Assembly: GCA_041497995.1 (NCBI GenBank)
Contig: JBGQHM010000022.1
Span: 1 to 33,413 of the forward strand
DNA length: 33,413 nt
Direction: 5' to 3'
From: DATKMS01 sp041497995
GTDB lineage: Bacteria > Desulfobacterota > Binatia > HRBIN30
This document shows positions 1-9,419 of the stretch, one piece after another. The stretch's first letter is position 1. Each line of letters opens with the position of its first letter. The position numbers and the translations under genes were made by a program. The notes beneath the pieces are model-generated. The model did not search any database. It was not told where the DNA came from and saw nothing but the letters and a program-made list of their open reading frames with translations.

Positions 1-1170
<1,170 letters not shown>

Positions 1171-1286
1171 ACGAAAATGTCCCCTTCCGCAGCCCTCCGA
1201 CGCGCCCGCCCTTGGCGGCAGGATCCCTTTTGGGCCTGCGCGCAGGGATGAGAGCCCCAGCCCACGTTTCTCGGAGTGGCAAAGTT

Positions 1287-1302
1287 GCTCTCGGCCGAGA
1301 GC
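1287..1302. promoter_or_regulatory. 16-bp perfect palindrome between methyltransferase and thyX-like gene
   Basis: GCTCTCGGCCGAGAGC reads the same on both strands. It lies in the 157-bp gap between the methyltransferase stop and the thyX-like start. It could be an operator for the thyX-like gene, or a short 6-bp stem with a GGCC loop ending the upstream operon. No T-tract follows on the minus strand (AACTTTG), so terminator function is doubtful. Confidence 0.35.
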
Positions 1303-1327
1303 CCAAGGCAGATGCGACTGTTAGCAC

Positions 1328-2644
1328 TCATTTGCTTCTGGACACCCGTTGGAGGCGGCGGCGAACACGGTTCTCGATTTGAGTCATTCGCGAAAGTTGT
1401 CTCTGCCGAATCGCTCTCGTATAACTGGCGTAGATCTGTGGAAACCGCGCGGACAGCCCAATCGGCACGTCGATATCCCTCAGGCGTCTCTCTGTTAGGT
1501 AGGCTGCTCCCGTGCCCTGTTCCACAAGCGGCGCTCCTTCGTCAGAGGCAAGAAGTACTCGGAGAGCAAACAGTAGCTCGGTCATTCTGGTGCGGTAGTT
1601 GGGTCGGATGATCAACACGCAATCTGAGCACTTACCGCCACGGTGGCCTACCACCGGTCCAATTGAGGACGAGCAGCGACGGCCGACCCGCTTGACCAGG
1701 ATATCGCCAGCGCGGATTCTCCGATCCGGCGCGGTGCGCGCTTTCGGTCGTCGGCGGTGTGGAGACCACCAAAAGCCTCCGCGATAGTCGCACGTATGGA
1801 GCACCTTCGTTGATCTCGCTGGCGAGTTCACCTCGCCACGATAAATCGTCGCCAGGCGAGATAGGGGAACCCAAAGCACTCGCGGCGATCGACGTCGAAT
1901 AGCTCGGTACGAGCGATTGGCGCGATGGAACCCGTAGTCAAGGCGTGTCTCGGAGCCGAGATCGTCGACATTGACCCTCATGCTTTGTGGCTGGGCAAGA
2001 TCGTGATTGCGGAGGACGATGGGACGCCCTTCGCCCGCCTTTTCGAAGAGGAACAAGTAAACCCGGGACTCCACCCCACTGAACGTGTAGCGTGGGAGCT
2101 CATGAACGCATCGTACGGCGCCTGCCTCTAGCAGTGCCCGGCGGAGCCACGCGGTCCGCGCCGATGAGACCAGAGAGGATGGGACTATCGCGAGCAATTG
2201 GCCGCCAGGGCGGAGTTCTCGGACAGCCTTAGCAACGAAGGCGGCCTCTAGGGGACCCGACCGTTCCCTCCCGATCTCCGCGCTATTCAAACGTACTCTG
2301 ACCCAGTCTGCCCTGCGGGCTGCAAACGGAGGATTCATGACCACACAGTCGAAGCCATCGGCTGCGTCTGACCTGCTCGACTGTCCGGGCCAAGCTAGGA
2401 AATCCTGACAAACGAGGCTAAGGCGTCGACCCAGCATAGGTTCAAATCGAGTTCTCACCTCGCCGAGCACGTCCTGATCTGCATCTATGCACACAACATT
2501 CGTCGCGGCCTTCTGAAGGCGACGGAGCAAGGGCTCTAGTAGCGCGCCTGTCCCAACGCATGGATCGAGTATGGAGCCAACAAGTCTCGGCGCATGTCGA
2601 GCAAGGGCGACAGCTAGCTCCCTTGGCGTTTCGTGGCGATCCAT
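1328..2644 (-). CDS. N6-adenine DNA methyltransferase with C-terminal target-recognition-like domain
   Basis: The 438-residue protein has the SAM-binding motif DPCVGTGAL (about residues 27-35) and the catalytic motif NPPF (104-107) of N6-adenine methyltransferases of the gamma / Eco57I-HsdM type. The C-terminal part (LSRLATIYRGEVNS, then GDILVKRVGRRCSSSIGP) looks like an HsdS-type target recognition domain, so specificity and catalysis are in one chain. No nuclease motif is visible and no restriction gene lies next to it. The frame extends upstream to 2743, but the ATG at 2642-2644 is preferred: it follows AGGAAA at about 7 nt and leaves 10 bp after the upstream gene's stop. It is probably the last gene of the five-gene operon. 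Likely roles are self-marking of host DNA or epigenetic regulation; these are inferred from context. Confidence 0.85.
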   Translation of the reverse strand: MDRHETPRELAVALARHAPRLVGSILDPCVGTGALLEPLLRRLQKAATNVVCIDADQDVLGEVRTRFEPMLGRRLSLVCQDFLAWPGQSSRSDAADGFDCVVMNPPFAARRADWVRVRLNSAEIGRERSGPLEAAFVAKAVRELRPGGQLLAIVPSSLVSSARTAWLRRALLEAGAVRCVHELPRYTFSGVESRVYLFLFEKAGEGRPIVLRNHDLAQPQSMRVNVDDLGSETRLDYGFHRANRSYRAIRRRSPRVLWVPLSRLATIYRGEVNSPARSTKVLHTCDYRGGFWWSPHRRRPKARTAPDRRIRAGDILVKRVGRRCSSSIGPVVGHRGGKCSDCVLIIRPNYRTRMTELLFALRVLLASDEGAPLVEQGTGAAYLTERRLRDIDVPIGLSARFPQIYASYTRAIRQRQLSRMTQIENRVRRRLQRVSRSK

Positions 2645-2654
2645 CGGTGGTTTC

Positions 2655-3560
2655 CTAAAAGTCGACACCGTAGAGATGCCACCTTGCCACGCGGGTGCTG
2701 CGGCCCTGTCGGCGCTTCGGATGATCGTAGAGTATGCCGACATCTGACCTTGTGGCGACGAATAGCGCGACTCCGATCCCTGTTGGCTTCGTACCTATCG
2801 GTGCGACAAAGAGTCTCTCGTCACTAGCCAATTCGTCTACGATGTCAGCGAGAACTCCGACGGTGGCTGCGGGGTTCTCTGCGCCGCAGAAGTATACTCC
2901 GCCCCGTACGTTCCTCTCGCGAATGACTCTGATGTTGTTGGCGAAGGAGTCCATCTCCCATCCGGCATTGAACGCAGGCACTCCAAAGACCACGGAGCAT
3001 GATGCCGGCTGTATCATCTGGTGGTCTTCAAGCGCTCGCTCCAAACGTCTCTCTTCGTACCCGAGAAAGAAAACACCTCGCTGCCGTACGCGGTCGCTCA
3101 ACATCACGGTGGCGCCTGGGATTGCCTTATACCCTGGCACTTCACCTGACAGTTCGAAGTCCCGTTTATGAAGGAGTTGGGAACGGCTTCGCAGGGCGTA
3201 GCTTTCAGGTTCTACGTATAGAAAGGAGCTTCGCATCGACCCGATTTCGACGAAGCTGCGGCAGCAGAAAAAGATCTCCACAAACCCGAGCGTCGTGCAT
3301 TCCAGGAGGACGGACTTGGTGCCGAGCCCTTCAAGCTGGCGACCCAGATCTTCGGCGTTGATGCGAGTGCCATCGACGTCGACCGCGAACTCATCCGGGT
3401 CATATTCAAGCGTGATGAGTCGGTTCGTATTCCGTTGGGCGAAGTCGACGGCTGCTTGCCCTCGATCATCTATTACCTTGCCTGTGATTCCGACCTCCCA
3501 TCGGGCATGGGTCAAGGCGAGGGCGGATTCGCTCTCCTGCATTGTGACGCGCAATGGCAT
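2655..3560 (-). CDS. Uncharacterised component of the conflict operon
   Basis: A 301-residue protein with no signal peptide or membrane segment. I do not recognise a named family. It shows alternating hydrophobic strands and loops typical of Rossmann-like folds, in two blocks. The first block contains GTKSVLLECTTLGFVEIFFC. The second contains FFLGYEERRLERAL, VVFGVPAFNAGW, YFCGAENPAATVGVL and APIGTKPTGIGVALF, ending in a YDHP motif. The GTKP-G-G-L stretch looks like a ligand-binding loop. It lies 10 bp downstream of the ATPase and 10 bp upstream of the methyltransferase, so it is almost certainly co-transcribed with them. A sensor or effector role is plausible but unproven. An ATG at codon 7 is an alternative start; neither has a strong ribosome binding site. 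Confidence 0.75.
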   Translation of the reverse strand: MPLRVTMQESESALALTHARWEVGITGKVIDDRGQAAVDFAQRNTNRLITLEYDPDEFAVDVDGTRINAEDLGRQLEGLGTKSVLLECTTLGFVEIFFCCRSFVEIGSMRSSFLYVEPESYALRSRSQLLHKRDFELSGEVPGYKAIPGATVMLSDRVRQRGVFFLGYEERRLERALEDHQMIQPASCSVVFGVPAFNAGWEMDSFANNIRVIRERNVRGGVYFCGAENPAATVGVLADIVDELASDERLFVAPIGTKPTGIGVALFVATRSDVGILYDHPKRRQGRSTRVARWHLYGVDF

Positions 3561-3570
3561 TGCTCGAGTG

Positions 3571-5559
3571 CTAGTCGGTGAGGTGGGAAAACAGGGTAGG
3601 GGACATCTCCGCCGGTTCGACCGACCAGGCTTGCAAGTACCGCTTCAGCATGGCGCTAACCTGATCGTATGATCCCGAGATCAGGCAAATGACATCGGCA
3701 GAGGGGAGTTCCAGCTTCCTCTTCTTTCGATAGCTAATGTGGAAATAGGGAGCGTATATGGGGTTGAGAACGTACTCCACCGATTCTGGCCTATACTCCT
3801 CCTTCTTCTTCGTCCCTTTCTCCTCAAAGAGGACAGACCATTTGGTCGCCTCGCCCAGGAACTGTAGATCATCGTCGCTTAGAGGTTTGGAGCCACGACC
3901 TATCGAAAAATGCGACTGTTCCGACTCGCTCTGCGTCGGCCGCTGATGTGCGAGGGCGAAGAGTGATCCTAGACGCAACACGAATGTGTGTAGCTGATTC
4001 CCGAACCGACCAAAGCTCCGTACTTCGCCCAAAAAATCTGTGCTCGCCTGGCGCGCTGCTTCGGCCTGGTCGGCGGGTGCTATGCTGCGTTCGATGTCGA
4101 GCTTCCTGCGGGCGCTACGCGAGATGGACTTGTGGCAGAGTTCAAGGAAGTGTCGGATATTTCCGCGGGAAAGGTGACAAAAGGTTCGAAAGCCTGCGTA
4201 GAATGGGCAAGCACGCGAATGAGGCTCGTAGAGCTGCAAGAGGCAGCCTACGAAGTTGTTGTGAATCCAGCCAGTAGGCCCCGTGAAGCGATTCTGTTGG
4301 CCGGACTCCAGAAGGTCCATTTCCTTTGCAATAGCCTCTGGTCGGTATCTGGCTCGATAGAGTAAGGCTGGCGACACTATAGATGCCTGTGGGACGGTTG
4401 GGCGGAAAAAGCGTTCGACGGACAGACTAGACCCTCGATGCCTCAGCGCGCTCTCGATCCGGGTCCGCAGCTTCTGTGCAAGGGCCTTGTCCGCGAAGAT
4501 GTCTTTCGCTTGCTCTTCAGTCGACACATCAGGCAGTAGCTTCTGTGCAGCCGCCAACACACGCACGGTATATGGCTTGTCGCGACGTCGGGAGAGCTTA
4601 GTTGGATCCCGAAGGTCTTCGGGGGCTACCGGGAGGTTCCCGACCTTCAATTGTGACAGCTGAAGGAACAAGATCTCGGCAAGGAATATCTCGTAGTGCT
4701 CATCTTGGAGGAGGTAATCTTCGAGATCGTGCGCTCTATAATCGTGGATATCTGATACGGACTCAGATCCGGTGGTTTCGCGAGTATCAAAGGCATTACG
4801 TTTCATGGCGAGGTTGAATATTAGTGGCGCTTCGCTATGTTTCAACCATGTATTGATAATAACCTTCTGATACTTGCACAAGTTCTCATACTCATCCAGG
4901 TATACAAAAAAAACAAATGGCTCGAGCGCGGGTATCTGCCTCTTCAGCTCCGCGATCAGGGCGAACACGAACCGCTGGCCCGGCAGGAATTCCGGTTCGC
5001 TGACCTTCCGGACGTCATTGACCCAACGTTCGAATTGCCAGAGCTGCTCTTGCAAGTACGAGTGGAGACTGGTTGCGGTGTCGGGCAAGACAGGGCTGAA
5101 GGCTTTCAGCCGTTCGAAGGTAAGGCTCGCGACGTCGTTGCCTGCCAGCACCTTAAACCTACTGGCCGCGAGCGACCGAAGACTGTTTAGCACCTCAAGT
5201 CCCAGTGTCAGTGCGGCCATGTGCGAGAACGCGGAATCCCACACATCGTCGGGCACGCCCCGCTTGACCATTGCATTCGCAAACTGAGTGTCTGTTCGCC
5301 AGTAGAGCCCTATATGGTGCGGGATGTCGCTCGAGATCGGACGATTCGGTGAAAACATGCTTTGGTGGGACAGGTACCTGAGCAGCATGGTCTTCCCGCA
5401 GCCGCGACCGCCAATGATCAGGCGCGGCTTCCGCGCGGTCTCTAGATCAAGCCGATCGTAGAAAGGCGGCACCACGAAGTGCTGCCACACATCGTAGCCG
5501 AGTTCCTCCGCACGGTTCTTGGAGAAAACTCCCTCAAGAGATGTGCCCGTCTCATTCAT
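3571..5559 (-). CDS. ORC/Cdc6-like AAA+ ATPase of a conflict system
   Basis: A 662-residue P-loop NTPase. The Walker A motif is GGRGCGKT (residues 50-57) and Walker B is FFVYLDEYENL (D222, E223). A sensor-like LAMKRN follows. The N-terminus has NRAEELGYDVWQHFVVPPFYD before the P-loop, the arrangement I associate with the ORC-CDC6-like ATPases of bacterial conflict operons (family name from memory). The C-terminal region (about 570-650), with YVLNPIYAPYF and a basic SYRKKRK, may be a winged-helix or DNA-contact module. The frame continues upstream to 5679, but ATG 5557-5559 has AGGTGA about 5 nt before it and begins 4 bp after the stop of the phosphoribosyltransferase-like gene, indicating translational coupling. 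Likely job: nucleotide-dependent sensing or switching for the effector encoded just upstream. GC is clearly lower than in flanking genes. Confidence 0.85.
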   Translation of the reverse strand: MNETGTSLEGVFSKNRAEELGYDVWQHFVVPPFYDRLDLETARKPRLIIGGRGCGKTMLLRYLSHQSMFSPNRPISSDIPHHIGLYWRTDTQFANAMVKRGVPDDVWDSAFSHMAALTLGLEVLNSLRSLAASRFKVLAGNDVASLTFERLKAFSPVLPDTATSLHSYLQEQLWQFERWVNDVRKVSEPEFLPGQRFVFALIAELKRQIPALEPFVFFVYLDEYENLCKYQKVIINTWLKHSEAPLIFNLAMKRNAFDTRETTGSESVSDIHDYRAHDLEDYLLQDEHYEIFLAEILFLQLSQLKVGNLPVAPEDLRDPTKLSRRRDKPYTVRVLAAAQKLLPDVSTEEQAKDIFADKALAQKLRTRIESALRHRGSSLSVERFFRPTVPQASIVSPALLYRARYRPEAIAKEMDLLESGQQNRFTGPTGWIHNNFVGCLLQLYEPHSRACPFYAGFRTFCHLSRGNIRHFLELCHKSISRSARRKLDIERSIAPADQAEAARQASTDFLGEVRSFGRFGNQLHTFVLRLGSLFALAHQRPTQSESEQSHFSIGRGSKPLSDDDLQFLGEATKWSVLFEEKGTKKKEEYRPESVEYVLNPIYAPYFHISYRKKRKLELPSADVICLISGSYDQVSAMLKRYLQAWSVEPAEMSPTLFSHLTD

Positions 5560-5563
5560 TGTG

Positions 5564-6508
5564 TCACCTGTCGAACAGTGGCCTAAAATCTGGAGCGGAG
5601 GACCACCAAAGCAGCGGAAGACAGTTGTTCGGGGCAGCATGCTCAAACACATAGGCCAACTGAAGGTGCCCGAAGCCACCTCGACGGGCCGCCGTCACGC
5701 GGATGCCCTTGCGCCGGAGAAGCCTATAGTAGAACGCCTTCGCAGACTCGGGGGTGTTCTGGCCGTCGTCGAAGCACTTCGAGTCGCGATGAAATAAGCT
5801 GTGAGACGAGTTCAACGATTCCACCGCCCTCACGCGCAAACTGCGGAACCTCCCCTCAAGGTGGCCTACGCCTCTGACATGGGCTGCCAATGGCGCGTAT
5901 GCGAAGTATCCGTGCTTTAGGATAGGTTTGAGTTGTTCAGCGGCAACCACCTTCTCGAACTGCCCTCCAGTCCCAAGAAAGTCATCAATGAAGATGAAGA
6001 CCTTGGCTCCCGCTTCGATATGCGTCGATAGTTCCCAGGGCTTGATGATCCACGACTCGCGCACCTTGAGGTGACGTTTCATGAGGCGCGCAACTATGTA
6101 CGCACTCTTCGTGGGGGGATCGGACTGCTGAACGACCGCGACTAGTCGGATCGCGGGATCGCCTTGGGATCGCGGTCGGCGGAGAAGGGAAAGCCAATCG
6201 TCCACGTACCCCAAGGGGCTGGGATCCAGTCTGGTTAGATCAGGGAGGACGCGCTGAAATAGCTGGTTAATCAGCGCGACGGTCTGAGCGGTCGACCGAT
6301 AGACTAGGGAGTCGAGCAAACATGCTGCGAAGTACCTCTCCTCATCTGAGGTAAAGTTCGCCATCCATCGACGCAACCGTGAGACGTGAATCCCCTCCCA
6401 GATTTGATGGGTGACAAGATCTGTACAGCGCGTGACGATGCTCTCTACGTATGTCGATCCGTCGCTTGGAACCTGAAATCGGGCGGGTTGTCTTCTCACG
6501 CGCGTCAC
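5564..6508 (-). CDS. Phosphoribosyltransferase-like conflict-system protein
   Basis: A 314-residue protein carrying VFIFIDDFLGTGGQ (residues 170-183), which fits the PRPP-binding loop of type I phosphoribosyltransferases (hydrophobic strand, DD, then TGGT-like). A PPTKSAYIVAR segment (about 131-141) precedes it and the fold then continues with Rossmann-like strands. It resembles the group I know as PRTase-CE, reported next to ORC-CDC6-like ATPases in predicted immune systems; the name is recalled, not searched. The start is GTG 6506-6508, with another in-frame GTG three codons later; neither has a clear ribosome binding site. It lies 34 bp after dut and 4 bp before the ATPase. The substrate is unknown. 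PRPP-dependent modification or nucleotide breakdown would fit the fold and the dUTPase neighbour. Confidence 0.8.
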   Translation of the reverse strand: MTRVRRQPARFQVPSDGSTYVESIVTRCTDLVTHQIWEGIHVSRLRRWMANFTSDEERYFAACLLDSLVYRSTAQTVALINQLFQRVLPDLTRLDPSPLGYVDDWLSLLRRPRSQGDPAIRLVAVVQQSDPPTKSAYIVARLMKRHLKVRESWIIKPWELSTHIEAGAKVFIFIDDFLGTGGQFEKVVAAEQLKPILKHGYFAYAPLAAHVRGVGHLEGRFRSLRVRAVESLNSSHSLFHRDSKCFDDGQNTPESAKAFYYRLLRRKGIRVTAARRGGFGHLQLAYVFEHAAPNNCLPLLWWSSAPDFRPLFDR

Positions 6509-6542
6509 TCATGGATCGGTGATGCTGCCTCGTTCATGGTAC

Positions 6543-6998
6543 CTATTCCCCAGTGTGGCCGAAGCCGCTGTCCCCGCGAGGGGTGGATGGAAGTTCGTCA
6601 ACTTCCGACCACTCGACTCTTGGTACGGGCTGTACGATCATCTGCGCGATGCGCATACCACGAGTAATCTTGAATTCAGTCGTGCCGTTGTTCATCAACA
6701 GAACCTTGATCTCTCCCCTGTAGTCGGGATCGATCGTGCCGGGTGAATTGGCAACAGTGATCCCATGCGATGCCGCCAACCCCGATCGTGGGCGCACCTG
6801 GGCTTCGAAGCCAGATGGGAGCGCCAGAGAAAACCCACACGGGATGGACAGTATTCGGCCGGGTTCAATTACGAGGTCTTCCCGATTTGCGGCACGGAGA
6901 TCCAGTCCAACTGCCGATGCGGAATGGTAACTGGGCAGTGGGATATCTCGACTACCCGGAAGTCGCTTTATGGATACCGTGATAGCGTCCAAGCTCAC
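6543..6998 (-). CDS. dut: dUTP diphosphatase (dUTPase)
   Basis: All five motifs of the trimeric dUTPase family are present in order: AVGLDLRA (I), RPRSGLA (II), GTIDPDYRGEIKVLLMN (III, with the catalytic Asp and Tyr), RGMRIAQMI (IV) and RGDSGFGHTG (V, the C-terminal arm). The enzyme hydrolyses dUTP to dUMP and PPi, preventing uracil incorporation and supplying dUMP for thymidylate synthesis. The frame can be opened at a TTG at 7032-7034, but that codon is inside a promoter -35 box. GTG 6996-6998 is chosen instead; it gives 151 residues and the N-terminus MSLDAITVSIKRLPG, normal for Dut. There is no ribosome binding site, consistent with a leaderless transcript. It is the first gene of the operon, and its lower GC agrees with the genes that follow rather than with the chromosome. 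Confidence 0.93.
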   Translation of the reverse strand: MSLDAITVSIKRLPGSRDIPLPSYHSASAVGLDLRAANREDLVIEPGRILSIPCGFSLALPSGFEAQVRPRSGLAASHGITVANSPGTIDPDYRGEIKVLLMNNGTTEFKITRGMRIAQMIVQPVPRVEWSEVDELPSTPRGDSGFGHTGE

Positions 6999-7006
6999 GC
7001 CGCAGC

Positions 7007-7034
7007 TATATAAGGAACCACCGGCGTCTGCCAA
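7007..7034 (-). promoter_or_regulatory. Predicted sigma70-type promoter of the dut-led operon
   Basis: On the minus strand, TTGGCA (7029-7034) and TATATA (7007-7012) are separated by 16 bp. The GTG of dut begins 8 bp after the -10 box, at about the expected transcription start, so the mRNA would be leaderless. No other comparably good promoter was seen within the downstream genes of the operon. The remaining DNA to 7205 shows no gene. Confidence 0.6.
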
Positions 7035-7205
7035 GAGATCGATCTAATCCTCGACTTCGCTTTTCACCAGGTCGTGAGAGAACAATGGACGACAGGGAGC
7101 GGGTCCCGCACAGGGGTCCGGCCTCGCCTTCGGCCACGATACCTTTGAGAACTAGCTTTCGGGAGGGAACTCAGAGCAAAGGACAGCCGCGCCGCAGGCT
7201 GGGGC

Positions 7206-7592
7206 TTACCTGAGCAGCGAGAACGACCGAACCGGCTTGGCGCGGATGAGGAGCAGATGCGCGCCGGCTTGCGAACGCATCATGCCGAAACGCGTCCCGC
7301 GCGGGATCTTCACGGCGTCACCGGTGCCCATGCGGAAGCGGTTCTCGCCGATCTGCAGGGCCAGGTCGCCGTCCATCAGGATGAGGATGCGGTCGCCATC
7401 TTTGTCGGCGTTGAGGTCGGGGGTCTGCGAGTCGGGCGGGTAAGTGATCGACATGACCGCATAGCCCTGAGCATCGAACAACAGCCCAGCCGGGATGTCT
7501 GAGCCACCGAATATCTGATGATAGTGGGGATAGGCTGTGAGCGGCAGTTCCGGTTGAACTTGTCCCCGGCTATCGACTGCGGCACTTTCCAT
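7206..7592 (-). CDS. Small cupin-domain protein
   Basis: A 128-residue protein. The C-terminal half, GDRILILMDGDLALQIG then MGTGDAVKIPRGTRFGM, has the spacing of a cupin_2 beta-barrel. The histidines of cupin motif 1 are missing in the visible strand, so metal binding at the usual site is doubtful. The frame is open much further upstream, but that part is antisense to the aldehyde dehydrogenase. ATG 7590-7592 is taken as the start, with GGGTG just before it. It lies 121 bp downstream of the aldehyde dehydrogenase on the same strand and could be co-transcribed with it. The substrate cannot be deduced. Confidence 0.75.
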   Translation of the reverse strand: MESAAVDSRGQVQPELPLTAYPHYHQIFGGSDIPAGLLFDAQGYAVMSITYPPDSQTPDLNADKDGDRILILMDGDLALQIGENRFRMGTGDAVKIPRGTRFGMMRSQAGAHLLLIRAKPVRSFSLLR

Positions 7593-7713
7593 CACCCAGC
7601 AAGCAGAGCAGCATCCATACCAGGTGGCATCCTTTGCCAGAAAGAAGTTTTGGCCTCTCAGACGTCCGTTCAATGGCGCGGGATGGACCCCGCCCCGGAC
7701 AATTTTGTCGCGC

Positions 7714-9201
7714 CTATTTCCAGGCGATGGCCTGGATCTCCGAGTATTCCAGGATGCCCCAGCGACCCCCCTCACGGCCGATGCCGCTATCCTTGAATCC
7801 GCCAAACGGGGTGTGGAGCAAGCTGACGGCGCCGTTGACGTTGACGGTCCCCGTCCGGATCCGCTTGGCGACTTCGAGGCCCTTGGCGAGATCCGCCGTG
7901 TACACCGCCCCGCCGAGCCCGTAGGTCGACTCGTTGGCGATGCGGATGGCCTCGTCAGTATCGCCGAACGGCAGTACGGACAACACGGGTCCGAAGATCT
8001 CTTCGCGCGCGATGCGCATGTCGTTGCGTACCCCGCCGAAGATGGTGGGCTGGAGGAAGTAGCCGCGAGGAAGATCCTGCGGCCGGCCACCGCCCGTGGC
8101 AAGTACCGCGCCGTCCTTCTTGCCGGCGTCGATGTACTCCTCGATCTTCTGCCGGCGCTCTGCGCGGATGACCGGGCCGAGCATGACGGACGGATCCGCG
8201 GGATCGCCGACGCGGACGAACGCGTTGACGAAGTTGGTGAGCCGTTCGAGCAGGCCGTCGTGCTTCGCCTTCGGCACCAGCACGCGCGTGCACATGGCGC
8301 AGCCTTGGCCGGCGTGGAAGAAGCTCGGACCCGCGGTGAACGGTGCCCAGATGTCGAGATCGGCGTCGTCGAGCAGAATCGCCGCCGACTTGCCGCCGAG
8401 CTCGAGATGCACGCGCTTCAACGTCGGTGCGGCCGCGGCCATGATGCGCTTGCCGGTGGCGACGCTGCCCGTGTAGCTGATTTTGTCGACCAATGGGCTC
8501 TCCACCAATGCGGCGCCGAGCTCCGGGCTCTCGCCGGTGACGACGTTGAACACGCCCTTCGGCACGTCGCACTGTTCGATGACCTCGGCGATCAGCAAGT
8601 CGATCAGCGGTGCGTAGGGCGACGGCTTGACCACCATCGTGCAGCCGGTCGCGAGTGCCGGGCCGATCTTCTGCACGGTGACGAACAGCGGGAAGTTCCA
8701 GGTCGGGATCAGTCCGCACACGCCGACCGGCTGGTGGTACACCATGGAGTTGTTGACCTGTGCCCCCATCGGCGACTGGCTGACCAGGACCGGCAGCATC
8801 TGCTCGAACTCGAACGACGTGGCGAGGTCGGCATAGCCGGCGAGCAGCTGCAGCGCCGTATCGAGCTGGATGGGATGCGAGATGTACTCCGCCGCGCACA
8901 TGGTGATGAGCAGGTGGCGGATCTCCTCCTTGCGTTTCTCCAAGCCCTCCACCAAGCGGCGGATCACCTGGGCGCGATCCTTCGGCGTGGTGCGCGTCCA
9001 TGGCCCCTCGTCGAAGGCGCGGCGGGCTGCGGCGATGGCCTTGTCCATGTCGCCGCGCGTCGCATTCGGCGCGCGTGCGATCACCTCTTCGGTAGCTGGG
9101 TTGACGATGTCGTAGGTCTTGCCGCCACCGGCGTGTGTCCACGTGCCGTCGATGTACATGCGGAAGGTCTGCGGTGTGCCGCCCTGGGATGCCTCTGCCA
9201 T
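7714..9201 (-). CDS. NAD(P)-dependent aldehyde dehydrogenase
   Basis: A 495-residue protein of normal ALDH length. The catalytic cysteine is C301 in HAGQGCAMCTR, the general base is E267 in LELGGKS, and the substrate-site asparagine is N169 in TWNFP. The cofactor-binding segment SYTGSVATG and the end motif EEIFGPVLSVLPF are also present. It oxidises an aldehyde to a carboxylate; the substrate cannot be named from sequence. AAGGAG lies about 6 nt before ATG 9199-9201, which decides the start against a longer open frame. The region 9202-9419, between this gene and the plus-strand gene pair, should contain its promoter. Confidence 0.95.
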   Translation of the reverse strand: MAEASQGGTPQTFRMYIDGTWTHAGGGKTYDIVNPATEEVIARAPNATRGDMDKAIAAARRAFDEGPWTRTTPKDRAQVIRRLVEGLEKRKEEIRHLLITMCAAEYISHPIQLDTALQLLAGYADLATSFEFEQMLPVLVSQSPMGAQVNNSMVYHQPVGVCGLIPTWNFPLFVTVQKIGPALATGCTMVVKPSPYAPLIDLLIAEVIEQCDVPKGVFNVVTGESPELGAALVESPLVDKISYTGSVATGKRIMAAAAPTLKRVHLELGGKSAAILLDDADLDIWAPFTAGPSFFHAGQGCAMCTRVLVPKAKHDGLLERLTNFVNAFVRVGDPADPSVMLGPVIRAERRQKIEEYIDAGKKDGAVLATGGGRPQDLPRGYFLQPTIFGGVRNDMRIAREEIFGPVLSVLPFGDTDEAIRIANESTYGLGGAVYTADLAKGLEVAKRIRTGTVNVNGAVSLLHTPFGGFKDSGIGREGGRWGILEYSEIQAIAWK

Positions 9202-9419
9202 CAGCAACTCCTTTGAATGAGGTGTCTGTTCATGGCGCGATTCGCCGGCAGGATCAATACCTCGATTGCGAGTTGGCGCGGTGCCCCCGGTAAGTTGATC
9301 ATGGGTCCACTGATCTGCCTTGGTGACGTACGATGTGGCGGTTCGCTGTTGCTGGAAGCTGGCTAGTCGGAGCGGTCGAGCAGTCGCAAGACACGCCACT
9401 TCGCGCTACGCTAGAACAC

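Noticed and set aside
1171..7205. tRNA or attachment site marking the edge of the low-GC island
   Set aside because: No tRNA-like cloverleaf, integrase gene or direct repeat pair was found at either boundary.
7624..9216. 530-codon plus-strand open frame across the aldehyde dehydrogenase
   Set aside because: The opposite strand codes a complete ALDH with all catalytic motifs. The plus frame is a high-GC shadow with His/Arg-rich composition.
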